Source: Parvibaculum sp002684405
Lineage (GTDB): Bacteria; Pseudomonadota; Alphaproteobacteria; Parvibaculales; Parvibaculaceae
Length of the DNA: 64,000 nucleotides
NCBI GenBank assembly: GCA_965140395.1
Contig: OZ223207.1
Span: forward strand, 868,001 to 932,000
Reading direction: 5' to 3'
Positions 24,601-33,688 of this stretch are shown here, one piece after another. Every line of letters starts with the position of its first letter. Within the stretch, counting starts at the first letter, position 1. The notes under the pieces are model-generated. The model saw only the letters and a program-made list of their open reading frames with translations. It did not search any database and had not been told where the DNA came from. Made by a program: the position numbers and the translations under genes.

Positions 24601-25860
24601 TCAAGAGCCTGATTTTCCGGGGGTTTCGCTCTCAAATCCCGTATCGGCGGGGCCTTTGGGGCCGGTGAAATAGCGCCAGCCCGCCACAAGCAGGTACAGC
24701 CCGCAAATCGCCCCTATGGCGACGACCAGGCCATGCGGGTTCCACAGTTCCATCGCATAGCCCGAAACGGGCGGTCCGGCGAGCGCGCCCACCGAGTACA
24801 TGATGACGAAGGCGCCGTTGGCGCTGGCAAGGTCGGCGCCCCGGAATCGCTCGCCCAGCAGGGTGAGGCCCACCGTGTAGAGCCCCACCACCACGCCGCC
24901 AAAGACGAAAAGCGTCGGCGCAAAGGTCCAGATCGAGCCGGAAACGGCCGGAATGGCCAGGGCGCCGATCATGCCCACGCCGGCGCAGACCATGAGGACG
25001 AACCGCCGGTCGGCGCGGTCGGCCCAATAGCCGATGGGGATCTGGAAAAGGATATTGCCGGCTGCGAAGATCGACAGGACGAAGGCCGCCGATTGTTCCG
25101 TCATGCCGATGCGCACGGCATAGACGGGAAGAAGGTTGAAGATATCCGTCTCCGTCGCGCCATAGACAAGGCCTGCCAGCGTGGCGGCGGGCGCCACCAG
25201 CACGAAGCTCAAAAGGCCCCGGCTCGGCCGTTCCGTCAGGCGCGGGGCGAGGCCGCGCCCGAAGAAGACGAGCGGGATACCGGCGGCAAGAATGATGAGC
25301 GAGATGGTGACGAAGGGGGTTGCGCCTTGCGTGCCCACAAGCGCCAGCAGGATCGGGCCGGAGGCAAAGCCCGCGGAAAGTACCGTGCCGTAAATGCCGA
25401 TCATGCGGCCGCGCGCCTTTTCGTCGGCCAGCGAATTGACCCAGAACTCGCTCACCACGAAAAGCCCGGTGAGGCCGATGCCGTTCACGAAGCGAATGGC
25501 GAACCAGAGCCAGACATTGGGGAAGATATAATAGCTCGGCATGGCCAGGCCGCAGATGACGATGCACCCCAGCAAGAAGGGAATGATCGGAACGCGCTGC
25601 AGAATGGCCGGAATGAAGGGCGTGAAAGCGAGCGTCGCCAGGGCGGGCATGGCGGTATTGGCGCCGATCAACGTGCTGGAAAGCCCTTCGCGCTCCATCA
25701 TCAGCGCAAGAAGGGGGATCGAGACACCCAGCCCCATGCCCACGACCGAAATGCAGGCGATGACGGCGATGAGGCTGTTCCGCCTCTGACGGGGCGTCAG
25801 TTCGCCCTGCCGCATCCCGGGCGGCACTTCCATGGTCAATGTCTGCTGGGTGTCTTCCAT
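24601..25860 (-). CDS. MFS transporter (YcaD-like, twelve helices)
   Basis: A 419-residue inner-membrane carrier of the major facilitator superfamily. About twelve hydrophobic segments are visible, with the inter-helix loop ADEKARGRMIGIYGT after helix 4 and the second-half loop GYWADRADRRFVL. The general pattern resembles YcaD-type permeases, and the substrate is unknown. The ATG at 25858-25860 (MEDTQQTL) follows the Nudix gene's stop by one base, strongly suggesting coupling; frames further upstream would overlap that gene. Confidence 0.88.
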   Translation of the reverse strand: MEDTQQTLTMEVPPGMRQGELTPRQRRNSLIAVIACISVVGMGLGVSIPLLALMMEREGLSSTLIGANTAMPALATLAFTPFIPAILQRVPIIPFLLGCIVICGLAMPSYYIFPNVWLWFAIRFVNGIGLTGLFVVSEFWVNSLADEKARGRMIGIYGTVLSAGFASGPILLALVGTQGATPFVTISLIILAAGIPLVFFGRGLAPRLTERPSRGLLSFVLVAPAATLAGLVYGATETDIFNLLPVYAVRIGMTEQSAAFVLSIFAAGNILFQIPIGYWADRADRRFVLMVCAGVGMIGALAIPAVSGSIWTFAPTLFVFGGVVVGLYTVGLTLLGERFRGADLASANGAFVIMYSVGALAGPPVSGYAMELWNPHGLVVAIGAICGLYLLVAGWRYFTGPKGPADTGFESETPGKSGS

Positions 25861-25861
25861 T

Positions 25862-26542
25862 TTACTTCCGCAAAAGCGGTCGTCCGTTCCTGTAGGCAAA
25901 GAGCGGAACCGGTCTGTCGCCCGATGCCTGTTCGGGCATGCCGCCTTGTACCTCATGAAGCACGAATTCGGTGACATCTATAACCGGCAGCTTCAGCGCT
26001 TCCGACAGGGGGTACCAGTCGAGGTCTTCCAGTTCGCCGCTGCCGCGCAATTCGCCCGTCGCGATTCCGGCGGGTGCGGCATAGAAGCGGGCGTGAAAGC
26101 GGATCGGGCTTTCGGTGGGCGTGATGGCGCGGGCGACGAAGCGCAGCGGCGCAAGATGCGGGGCAAGCCCCTGGTCGCGGAAAGGCGACCAGGCGTCGCC
26201 CGATGCCTCGCCGACATCGCCGGGCGCGGCGATCAGCAGGCCGGTTTCCTCCATGGTCTCTCGAATGGCGGCCATAGCAAGCGCTTCGGCCCGGCGGCTC
26301 AGTGCCGGGGTCTGCGCGATCTGGGCTTTCATTTCAGCGTCGAACGCGGTCGCCGGTTTCGCTTTCTCGTCCGTGGCGTCGAGCTTGCCGCCGGGGAAGA
26401 CGAAAGCGTCCGGTACGAAGGACATTTTCGAATGACGGCGGCCCATCAGGATGCACGGTTCTTCGCCCGACCGGTCGATCAGGACGAGGCTGGCGGCATC
26501 GCGCGGGCGCACCGCGCGGGTTTTGGGGGCGGCATGCTGCAA
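25862..26542 (-). CDS. Nudix hydrolase (NUDT19-like), copy 2
   Basis: A 226-residue Nudix-fold pyrophosphohydrolase. The Nudix box is split: FPGGKLD is near residues 47-53, and the helix ALAMAAIRETMEETGLL is near 84-100, with about 30 residues inserted between them. That arrangement, with opening MGRRHSKMSFVPDAFVFPGG, resembles NUDT19/CoA-diphosphatase-like proteins. Its best relative in the window is the gene directly upstream (26548), which shares the whole layout, so the two probably arose by tandem duplication. Five bases separate them. Confidence 0.88.
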   Translation of the reverse strand: MQHAAPKTRAVRPRDAASLVLIDRSGEEPCILMGRRHSKMSFVPDAFVFPGGKLDATDEKAKPATAFDAEMKAQIAQTPALSRRAEALAMAAIRETMEETGLLIAAPGDVGEASGDAWSPFRDQGLAPHLAPLRFVARAITPTESPIRFHARFYAAPAGIATGELRGSGELEDLDWYPLSEALKLPVIDVTEFVLHEVQGGMPEQASGDRPVPLFAYRNGRPLLRK

Positions 26543-26547
26543 CAGGC

Positions 26548-27312
26548 TCAGTCCTTGATTTCGTCGCGGATGGCAGAGCCGTTGCGGAAGTGAATGAAGG
26601 GGACGGGCCTGCGCGCCTGGGCGGCCCGGTTCTGCTTCAGGCGTTCCTCGATTTCGTCCAGCACCACGCGGGTGATGTTGGGCAGGTCGAGATCGCGCGC
26701 ATCGTCGAGCGTCAGCCAGTGCAGGCCCTGCAATTCGCCGGAGCCGGCGACGGCGAGCGGGTCGCCCTGAATATGTTCGGCATCGGCGATGAAAAAGCGT
26801 GTGTCGAAGCGGCGCGTGCGATAGGGCGGGGTGATGGCGCGGGCGACGAAGTCGAGCCGTCCGAGCGCGGGCGCCACGCCTTGTGCGAAATAGGCCGCCC
26901 AGTCTTCATGCTTGCTCGACATGGCGTCGCGCACGGGCTTGCCGAGGACGAGGCCGGTTTCCTCGAAGGTTTCGCGGATGGCAGCCATGGCAAGCGCGCG
27001 GGCGCGGTTTTCGCTGGGCGTGCCGCGCATGCGGGTCATCAGTCGCCGCGTGACCACGGGCCGCAAGTCTTCGGCTGCGCGCACGCGGCTGTCGGCCCGG
27101 TCCACGCGTCCGCCGGGAAAGACGAATTTGTTCGGCATGAATTTGTGATTCTCATGCCGCTGCCCCATCAGAACCTTGGGCCGGCTCGCATCATTATTGA
27201 CGATGATGAGGGTCGCGGCATCGCGCGGCCGCACGGCGCGCGTCGCGCCGTCCCGATATTCCTGACCGCGCGATTGTTTGGGGTCAAAGGTGCCCCGGGC
27301 GCTATCTGCCAT
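26548..27312 (-). CDS. Nudix hydrolase (NUDT19-like), copy 1
   Basis: A 254-residue paralogue of the neighbouring gene. It shows VLMGQRHENHKFMPNKFVFPGGRVD near residues 50-74 and the Nudix helix ALAMAAIRETFEETGLV near 107-123, again separated by an insert. The AVRPRDAATLI start is shared with the second copy (AVRPRDAASLV). Likely substrates are acyl-CoA or nucleoside diphosphate derivatives, but this is family-level inference. It is the first gene of a three-gene run, Nudix-Nudix-MFS. Confidence 0.88.
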   Translation of the reverse strand: MADSARGTFDPKQSRGQEYRDGATRAVRPRDAATLIIVNNDASRPKVLMGQRHENHKFMPNKFVFPGGRVDRADSRVRAAEDLRPVVTRRLMTRMRGTPSENRARALAMAAIRETFEETGLVLGKPVRDAMSSKHEDWAAYFAQGVAPALGRLDFVARAITPPYRTRRFDTRFFIADAEHIQGDPLAVAGSGELQGLHWLTLDDARDLDLPNITRVVLDEIEERLKQNRAAQARRPVPFIHFRNGSAIRDEIKD

Positions 27313-27399
27313 GCGCCATCCTCCCTGACGTTTCTGAATTGCTTTGCACAGAGGATGGCCCGGCGTTGAGGGGCTGTCCAGTCAGGTGTCCGGTGGCGT

Positions 27400-27843
27400 T
27401 CAGTTCGGGGTGGTGCCGCGTTCCGCGTCGGGATTGCCGAAACCGTGCATGCGGGCGGCCCATTGCCAGCCCACGATGCCGCCTTTCAGGCGCGGCAGCA
27501 GCCAGAGCGACAGGAGCAGGGTGAGGGCAGGCCACAGCGCCATATGCACCCAGATCGGCGGCAGATATTCGAGCTCCAGCCAGAGCATCATCGGCACGAT
27601 GATGTGGCCCACGATCATGATCGTGAAATAGGGCGGGGCGTCGTCTGCCTGATGATAATGCAGCGCTTCCCCGCAATCCGGGCAGTGATCGGACACTTTC
27701 AGGAACTTGTAGAACATGTGGCCCTTGCCACAGGCCGGACAGCGCATGCTCAGACCGCGCAGAATCGCCTCTTTGGCGGGGCGCGGCGCATTTTCGTCTT
27801 GCTGGTAGATTTCGGGCCGGGACATGTCCAAGGGCGCACTCAT
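27400..27843 (-). CDS. DUF983 membrane protein with zinc-ribbon
   Basis: A 147-residue inner-membrane protein of the DUF983 family. An N-terminal four-Cys element, LSMRCPACGKGHMFYKFLKVSDHCPDCG (about residues 31-58), precedes two hydrophobic segments (FTIMIVGHIIVPMMLWLEL and MALWPALTLLLSLWLLP). Function is unknown. The start at 27843 (MSAPLDM) is preferred over one eight codons upstream. Confidence 0.88.
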   Translation of the reverse strand: MSAPLDMSRPEIYQQDENAPRPAKEAILRGLSMRCPACGKGHMFYKFLKVSDHCPDCGEALHYHQADDAPPYFTIMIVGHIIVPMMLWLELEYLPPIWVHMALWPALTLLLSLWLLPRLKGGIVGWQWAARMHGFGNPDAERGTTPN

Positions 27844-27948
27844 TTCGTTCACGCGGCTAAACGCCACGAATTTGGAGACTCAAGTCCTACTAAAATGGTG
27901 GGTAAAGCCCCGGGACGGAATGTGGCAGGTTGCCGCGCTTGATTTGGT

Positions 27949-30354
27949 TCAATGACGGCGCCCTTTTCCGGGGCTTCCCGCCTTACGCTTGCCTTTCGGC
28001 TTGGCGCCGGATTTCTGCGGGCCCCTGCGCCGAGACGTGCCCGGTCGCCCGCGGCCGGATGCATTGCGGCGCCCGGTGGAGCCGCCGGTACTGCCGCCGT
28101 CGAGCAGTTCGAAGCGCATACCGCCGGTAATGGGGGCGGCTTCGGCGAGCTTCACGCGTACCGCTTCGCCCAGGCGGTAGGTGGTGCGGCTGCGTTCGCC
28201 CACCAGCGCATGTCCGACCTCGTCGTGATGGAAATATTCCGCGCCGAGCGTGGCGATGGGCACAATGCCGTCCGCGCCATTGTCGTCCAGCTTCACGAAG
28301 AGGCCGAAGCGCGTCACGCCCGAAATATGACCTTTGAACTCCGCGCCGATCCGCGCTTCGAGATATTGCGCGATGAAGCGGTCCTTGCTGTCGCGTTCGG
28401 CCATCATGGAGCGGCGCTCGGTCATCGAGATATGGGTCGCGATCTCTTCCAGCCCGCGCTCTTCCTCTTCCGGCTGGCCGTCCTTCTTCACATCGGGGCC
28501 GAGGTTCAGCGAGGCGATGAGCGCACGGTGAACGGTCAGGTCCGCATAGCGGCGGATGGGCGAGGTAAAATGCGCATAGCGGCGCAGATTGAGCCCGAAA
28601 TGGCCGATATTGTCCGGCGAGTAGATGGCCTGGGCCTGGGAGCGAAGGATGACCTCGCTCACCATGCGGTCATGCTCGGTATCGTGGACCTGTTTCAGGA
28701 TGCGGTTGAAATTCTGCGGACGGACGACTTCGCCTTTGGAAAAGCTGATGTCGAGCGTGTCGAGAAATTCCGCCAGCGCCATGATGCGTTCGCGGCTCGG
28801 GCCGTCATGCACGCGGTAGATGACGCGCTTGCGTTTCTCCTCCACCGATTCCGCCGCGCAGACATTCGCCTGGATCATGCACTCCTCGATCAGGCGCATG
28901 CTCTCGAAGCGTTCATATTCCTTCACCTGCACGACCTTGCCGTTGTCGTCGAAGCCGATGCGGTATTCGGGCAGGTCCAGCTCCAGGGGGCCGCGCTGTT
29001 CGCGGCCTTTCAGCATGGTCTGATAGGCGTTCCAGAGCGGCTGCAGAACCGTTTCCAGCAGCGGACCGGTCTTGTCGTCCGGCTTGCCGTCGATGGCTTC
29101 CTGCATCTGGCGATAGGTGAGGCTCGCCGCCGACTTCATCAGGCCGCGAATGAATTCGTGACCGATCTTGGTGCCGTGCCGGTCGAAGGTCATGCGCACG
29201 GCGATGCAGGCGCGATCTTCCTTTTCCCGCAGCGAGCAGAGATCGTTTGAAATCCGCTCCGGCAGCATGGGGACCACGCGGTCGGGGAAATAGGTGGAGT
29301 TGCCGCGCTTCTTTGCTTCCTCGTCCATGGGTTCGCCGGGGCGTACATAGGCGGCCACATCGGCGATGGCGACGATGACGATATGCCCGCCCTCGTTTTT
29401 CGGATTGTCGTCGGGCATCGCCCAGACGGCGTCGTCATGGTCGCGCGCATCGGCGGGGTCGATGGTGACGAGCGGAATGTCGCGCAGATCCTCTCGGCCT
29501 TTTAGGCCGCGATGACGCATCCGGGCGGCGGATTTCACCACCTCTTCGGGGAAGGCGTCGGGAATGCCATGCGCATGGATGGCGATGAGGCTGACGACGC
29601 GCGGGTCGTCGCGATTGCCGAGCACCTCGATCACGCGGGCGCGTGGTCGGCCATGCTGTTTGCCCGGAATGGTTTCGCCCATGACAAGATCGCCGTCTCC
29701 GGCATCGCCCGCATCGCTTTTTCCGACTTCGAATTCGTGTCGGGCCTTCTTGTCCACGGGCAGGATGCGTCCGCCGCGCGCATCGGCTTTGAAGACGCCG
29801 AGCACGCGTTCCGCGCCCTTGCCGACGCGTTTGATGACGCGCGCCTCATAGGGGTAGGTGTCGGGCTCGTCCGTGTTTTGCGCAATGCGCGCCAGCACGC
29901 GGTCGCCGACGCCCGTGGGGGCGTCTCCGGCATAGCGTTTGCCGCGTCTTTTTTCCGGCACGATGACGATAAGGGGCGCAGGCTCTTCGCCGCTCCAGTT
30001 GAGCGGCTTGGCGATCAGATCGCCATCCATGTCGGTATGGGTGACTTCCAGCACGGTGACGGCGGGCAGTTCGCCCGGGCGGCGCAGCTTCTTGCCGCCA
30101 TCCTTTTCCAGCAGGCCCTCCGCTTCCAGCTCGCGCAGCATGCGCTTCAGCGGAATGCGGTCTGAGCCCTTGATGTTGAAGGCGCGGGCGATTTCGCGCT
30201 TGCCGATATTGCCTTCGGTCTCGGAGATGAATGCCAGGACCCGCTCACGGCTGGGCAGACCTCCGGCGCTGTCATCTTTCGCCTGTCCGGCGGAGGGTTT
30301 CGCCTTGCCGGCAGGGGCTTTCTTGGGTCTCGGCGGCGTCTTGCGCGCGGTCAC
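27949..30354 (-). CDS. rnr: Ribonuclease R
   Basis: A 3'-5' exoribonuclease of the RNB family that degrades structured RNA. The 801 residues contain an N-terminal winged-helix-like segment, cold-shock domains, and the RNB catalytic block (TIDPADARDHDDAVWA near residue 300, with the Asp cluster binding Mg). An S1 domain (RIGAEFKGHISGVTRFGLFVKLDDNGADG) and a basic, Arg/Lys/Gly-rich tail follow. The start is GTG at 30352-30354, overlapping the topA stop as GTGA, so the two genes are coupled. Confidence 0.96.
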   Translation of the reverse strand: MTARKTPPRPKKAPAGKAKPSAGQAKDDSAGGLPSRERVLAFISETEGNIGKREIARAFNIKGSDRIPLKRMLRELEAEGLLEKDGGKKLRRPGELPAVTVLEVTHTDMDGDLIAKPLNWSGEEPAPLIVIVPEKRRGKRYAGDAPTGVGDRVLARIAQNTDEPDTYPYEARVIKRVGKGAERVLGVFKADARGGRILPVDKKARHEFEVGKSDAGDAGDGDLVMGETIPGKQHGRPRARVIEVLGNRDDPRVVSLIAIHAHGIPDAFPEEVVKSAARMRHRGLKGREDLRDIPLVTIDPADARDHDDAVWAMPDDNPKNEGGHIVIVAIADVAAYVRPGEPMDEEAKKRGNSTYFPDRVVPMLPERISNDLCSLREKEDRACIAVRMTFDRHGTKIGHEFIRGLMKSAASLTYRQMQEAIDGKPDDKTGPLLETVLQPLWNAYQTMLKGREQRGPLELDLPEYRIGFDDNGKVVQVKEYERFESMRLIEECMIQANVCAAESVEEKRKRVIYRVHDGPSRERIMALAEFLDTLDISFSKGEVVRPQNFNRILKQVHDTEHDRMVSEVILRSQAQAIYSPDNIGHFGLNLRRYAHFTSPIRRYADLTVHRALIASLNLGPDVKKDGQPEEEERGLEEIATHISMTERRSMMAERDSKDRFIAQYLEARIGAEFKGHISGVTRFGLFVKLDDNGADGIVPIATLGAEYFHHDEVGHALVGERSRTTYRLGEAVRVKLAEAAPITGGMRFELLDGGSTGGSTGRRNASGRGRPGTSRRRGPQKSGAKPKGKRKAGSPGKGRRH

Positions 30355-33038
30355 TCAGTTTCGGCCTTTGCGGAATCTGTTTTGCTGGCCGCCGGCTTTT
30401 TCTTCGCAGCCGGCTTCTTTGCGGGCGCTTTCTTCTTCGCCGGCGCCTTTTTGGCGGCAGGTTTCTTTGCTGCGGGCTTTTTCGCCGCGGCTTTCGTTGT
30501 CGTCTTCTTGGCTGCGGCTTTCTTCTTGCCCTTGGCCGGGACCTTTTCCGCGATGAGTTCGAGCGCCTGCTCGAAGGTCACCGCGTCATGATCGGCCCCC
30601 TTGGGCAGCGTCACATTGGCGGTGCCATAGCGGATATAGGGGCCGTATTTGCCCTCGCGAAGCTGCACCGGCTTTTTCGTGTCCGGATGCTCGCCCAGCT
30701 CTTTCAGGATCTTGCCCGCGCGCTTTTCCGCCCGTTCGATCTTTTCCGCCAGCACGGTGAGTGCGCGGTTGAGGCCGATGGTGAAGAGTTCTTCCGGGTC
30801 CTTGATATTGGCGTAGGTGCCGTCGTGATAAATGTAGGGACCGAAGCGGCCGAGGCCAGCCGTCACTTTCTTGCCGGTCTCCGGGTGCAGGCCGATCTCG
30901 CGGGGCAGGGTGAGCAGCTTCAGCGCCTTTTCAAGGTCCACATCGGCGGCGGCAAGCCCGTTGGGCAGGCCGGAACGCTTGGGCTTTTCGCCTTCTTCCA
31001 GCGGCGCGCGCTCCACGTAAGGACCGAAGCGCCCGGATTTCAGCGTGATTTCCGCGCCCGTATCCGGGTCTTCGCCCAGCACGCGGTCGCCGGTCGCCGC
31101 GGCGCTGTCCGCGTCGAGCGCGGCTGTCAGCGGCCGGGTGAAGCGGCATTCGGGATAGTTGGAGCAGCCCACAAAGGCGCCGAACTTGCCGACCTTGAGC
31201 GAGAGGCGCCCGTTTTCGCAGGTGGGGCATTTGCGCGGGTCCGAGCCGTCTTCCTTTTCGGGGAAGACATGCGGCGCCAGCACTTCGTTCAGCCGGTCCA
31301 GCACTTCGGTGATGCGCAGATCCGCGATGTCCTCGACGGTGCCGGTGAAGCCCTTCCAGAAGTCGCGCAGCAGCTCCTTCCAGTCGAGTTCGCCCGCCGA
31401 TACCTTGTCGAGCTTTTCCTCCAGATCGGCGGTGAAGCCGTATTCAACATAGCGCTCGAAGAAGTTTTCGAGGAAGGCCGTCACCAGCCGTCCCTTGTCG
31501 TCGGGGACGAGGCGGTTCTTGTCCATCGTCACATAACCGCGGTCGCGCAGCGTTTGCAGCGTCGAGGCGTAGGTGGAGGGACGGCCGATGCCGAGTTCTT
31601 CCATGCGCTTCACGAGCGTCGCTTCGGTGAAGCGGGGCGGCGGCTCAGTGAAATGCTGGTCGGGACGCACATTCACGAGGCTGGGCTTGTCGCCCTTGGC
31701 CATTTTCGGCAGGCGGTTGCTGTCCTCGCCATCGCCTGCATCGTCGTCCCGGCCTTCCTGATAAAGGCGCAGGAAGCCGTCGAAGATGATGACGGAGCCC
31801 GTCGCGCGCATGCCGATGGGAGCGTCGTTCGCCTCGATCTCGATTGTGGTGCGTTCCAGCTGCACGCTCTCCATCTGGCTGGCAACCGTACGGTTCCAGA
31901 CCAGTTCGTAGAGGCGGCGCTGATCGTCGTCGAGCACATGGGCGACCTGTTTGGGCAGGCGCGACAGCTCGGTCGGACGAATGGCTTCATGCGCTTCCTG
32001 CGCATTCTTGGCCTTGGTCTTGTAGACGCGGGGCCCGTCCGGCAGATAGGTCTCGCCGAATTCGTTATTGATGACGGTGCGTGTCGCTGCGATCGCCTCA
32101 TCGGCGATCTGCACGCCGTCGGTACGCATATAGGTGATGAGACCGGTGGTCTCGCCGTCAAGTTCCACGCCTTCATAAAGCCGCTGAGCGACCTGCATGG
32201 TGCGGCTGGCGGAAAAGCCGAGCTTGCGCGAGGCTTCCTGCTGCAGGGTGGAGGTCGTGAAGGGCGGGTTCGGATTGCGCCTGGTCGGTTTGCTCTCGAC
32301 CGAGGTGACCGTGAATTTCGAGTCGCGGATGCGCGCCTCGATGTCCTTCGCGGATTTCTCGTCGGGAATGGCGAATTTGTCGAGCTTCTTGCCGTCGAGC
32401 TGCGTCAGGCGGGCAATGAAGCTTTGAGACTTCTCGGTCTGGAAATCGGTTTCGACGGTCCAGTATTCCTGGGCGCGGAAGGATTCGATTTCGAGCTCGC
32501 GGTCGCAGACCAGACGCAGCGCGACCGATTGCACACGCCCCGCCGAGCGCGAGCCCGGCAGTTTGCGCCAAAGCACCGGCGACAGCGTGAACCCGACGAG
32601 ATAGTCGAGGGCGCGGCGGGCGAGATAGGCGTCGATCAGTTCCTTGTCGAGGTCGCGCGGATGCTTCATCGCTTCCGTCACGGACTGCTTCGTGATCGCG
32701 TTGAAGACCACGCGGCTCACGTTCTTGTCGCCGAGCGCCTTTTTGTCGCGGAGCACTTCCAGCACGTGCCAGGAAATGGCCTCGCCTTCGCGGTCGGGGT
32801 CGGTTGCGAGGATCAGGCCGTCGGCGTCCTTCACGGCCTTCACGATGTCGTTCAGCCGTTTCTGGGACTTGGCATCCACATCCCAGTGCATGGTGAAGTC
32901 TTCGTCAGGCTGCACGGAGCCGTCCTTGGACGGCAGGTCCCGCACATGGCCGTAGGAGGCCATGACTTTATAGTCCTTGCCCAAATACTTGTTGATGGTT
33001 TTCGCCTTGGCTGGCGATTCTACTATGACGACATCCAT
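30351..33038 (-). CDS. topA: DNA topoisomerase I with lysine/alanine-rich tail
   Basis: A type IA topoisomerase that relaxes negative supercoils. The 895 residues start with the Toprim domain (MDVVIVESPAKAKTINKYLG; DPDREGEAISWH near 78-90). The catalytic Tyr is in GLITYMRTDGVQIA near residue 305. One complete four-Cys zinc finger (CPTCENGRLSLKVGKFGAFVGCSNYPEC near 600-630) is followed by several Cys-less repeats of the same fold (KSGRFGPYVER, GLGRFGPYIYH, REGKYGPYIRY). The last ~60 residues are KKPAAKK-type low complexity, like the H1-like protein at 45 kb. Confidence 0.97.
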   Translation of the reverse strand: MDVVIVESPAKAKTINKYLGKDYKVMASYGHVRDLPSKDGSVQPDEDFTMHWDVDAKSQKRLNDIVKAVKDADGLILATDPDREGEAISWHVLEVLRDKKALGDKNVSRVVFNAITKQSVTEAMKHPRDLDKELIDAYLARRALDYLVGFTLSPVLWRKLPGSRSAGRVQSVALRLVCDRELEIESFRAQEYWTVETDFQTEKSQSFIARLTQLDGKKLDKFAIPDEKSAKDIEARIRDSKFTVTSVESKPTRRNPNPPFTTSTLQQEASRKLGFSASRTMQVAQRLYEGVELDGETTGLITYMRTDGVQIADEAIAATRTVINNEFGETYLPDGPRVYKTKAKNAQEAHEAIRPTELSRLPKQVAHVLDDDQRRLYELVWNRTVASQMESVQLERTTIEIEANDAPIGMRATGSVIIFDGFLRLYQEGRDDDAGDGEDSNRLPKMAKGDKPSLVNVRPDQHFTEPPPRFTEATLVKRMEELGIGRPSTYASTLQTLRDRGYVTMDKNRLVPDDKGRLVTAFLENFFERYVEYGFTADLEEKLDKVSAGELDWKELLRDFWKGFTGTVEDIADLRITEVLDRLNEVLAPHVFPEKEDGSDPRKCPTCENGRLSLKVGKFGAFVGCSNYPECRFTRPLTAALDADSAAATGDRVLGEDPDTGAEITLKSGRFGPYVERAPLEEGEKPKRSGLPNGLAAADVDLEKALKLLTLPREIGLHPETGKKVTAGLGRFGPYIYHDGTYANIKDPEELFTIGLNRALTVLAEKIERAEKRAGKILKELGEHPDTKKPVQLREGKYGPYIRYGTANVTLPKGADHDAVTFEQALELIAEKVPAKGKKKAAAKKTTTKAAAKKPAAKKPAAKKAPAKKKAPAKKPAAKKKPAASKTDSAKAETE

Positions 33039-33376
33039 CTAGGGCTCGAATGCTCTCCTGTGGGGGGGCAAGAAACTTTGCCGGCCTGCCTGCTCGTATT
33101 CTGGTGATACGACTTGTGATCCGGGGGCGACCTTGCGCCGACGCGGGACAATGCGGAAAAGCCCGTGACCTGTCAAACTTCCTCGGAAGGCCGCGGAAAC
33201 CCTCATGTATTGAGAAACTGCTATCTCCGTTTTATTCAAAACGACAATTTTTACAGCGAGAAACGGATTGGATTTTGTGTGACCCGATCTAAATAGCGCG
33301 TAATAATCGAAAACAAGAGATTAGTAATCTTGAATGTTCCCATGCTGGGAACGTTTTTCAAAAGACAGGAGGAAAA
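33039..33376. promoter_or_regulatory. Divergent intergenic region upstream of topA
   Basis: About 340 bases between topA and the divergent small gene at 33377. The right half (33230-33350) is notably AT-rich (ATTTTTACAG, AAATAGCGCGTAATAATCG, GAGATTAGTAATC) and probably holds the promoters. No terminator, tRNA or credible small gene was found. Confidence 0.4.
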
Positions 33377-33688
33377 ATGCGAAATCCTGTCGGAGGAACC
33401 AAGCGGAAGGTGATGTCCGATAGCGCCGATGGGCGGATGCGTAGGGGACGTCCATTGCAGGATACGAAAACGAAAGAGGACGGTAGCGAAACAGGCGGTG
33501 AGGGGGCGGACTATCTTCTGGAGACGTTGACCGGCGCGCGTCAGCTCGCCGCGGCACAGGGATACCGTTTCCTCGCCTATCTTCTCGGGCTGGCACTGGA
33601 GGAGGCCCGTCAACTCTCGCAAACGGGCGAGTCTTGGTCGACCTCATGGCGGGACCGGTCTAGCGGGACCGATCGTCGGGGGGAATAA
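33377..33688 (+). CDS. Small conserved-looking protein overlapping the dprA 3' end
   Basis: A 103-residue soluble protein. A perfect ribosome site AGGAGG (33367-33372) lies four bases before the ATG. The N-terminal ~45 residues are charged and Gly-rich. The C-terminal half holds an amphipathic helix pair, YLLETLTGARQLAAAQGYRFLAYLLGLALEEARQL. The xFLAYLLxxALEEA pattern is one I recall from short uncharacterised alphaproteobacterial proteins. The last 29 bases overlap the 3' end of convergent dprA. Function is unknown. Confidence 0.65.
   Translation: MRNPVGGTKRKVMSDSADGRMRRGRPLQDTKTKEDGSETGGEGADYLLETLTGARQLAAAQGYRFLAYLLGLALEEARQLSQTGESWSTSWRDRSSGTDRRGE

Noticed and set aside
30231..33107. A 958-codon open frame on the plus strand opposite topA/rnr
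   Set aside because: It is the complement of a highly conserved gene in GC-rich DNA, where antisense frames stay open by codon bias. It has no family motif and no ribosome site.
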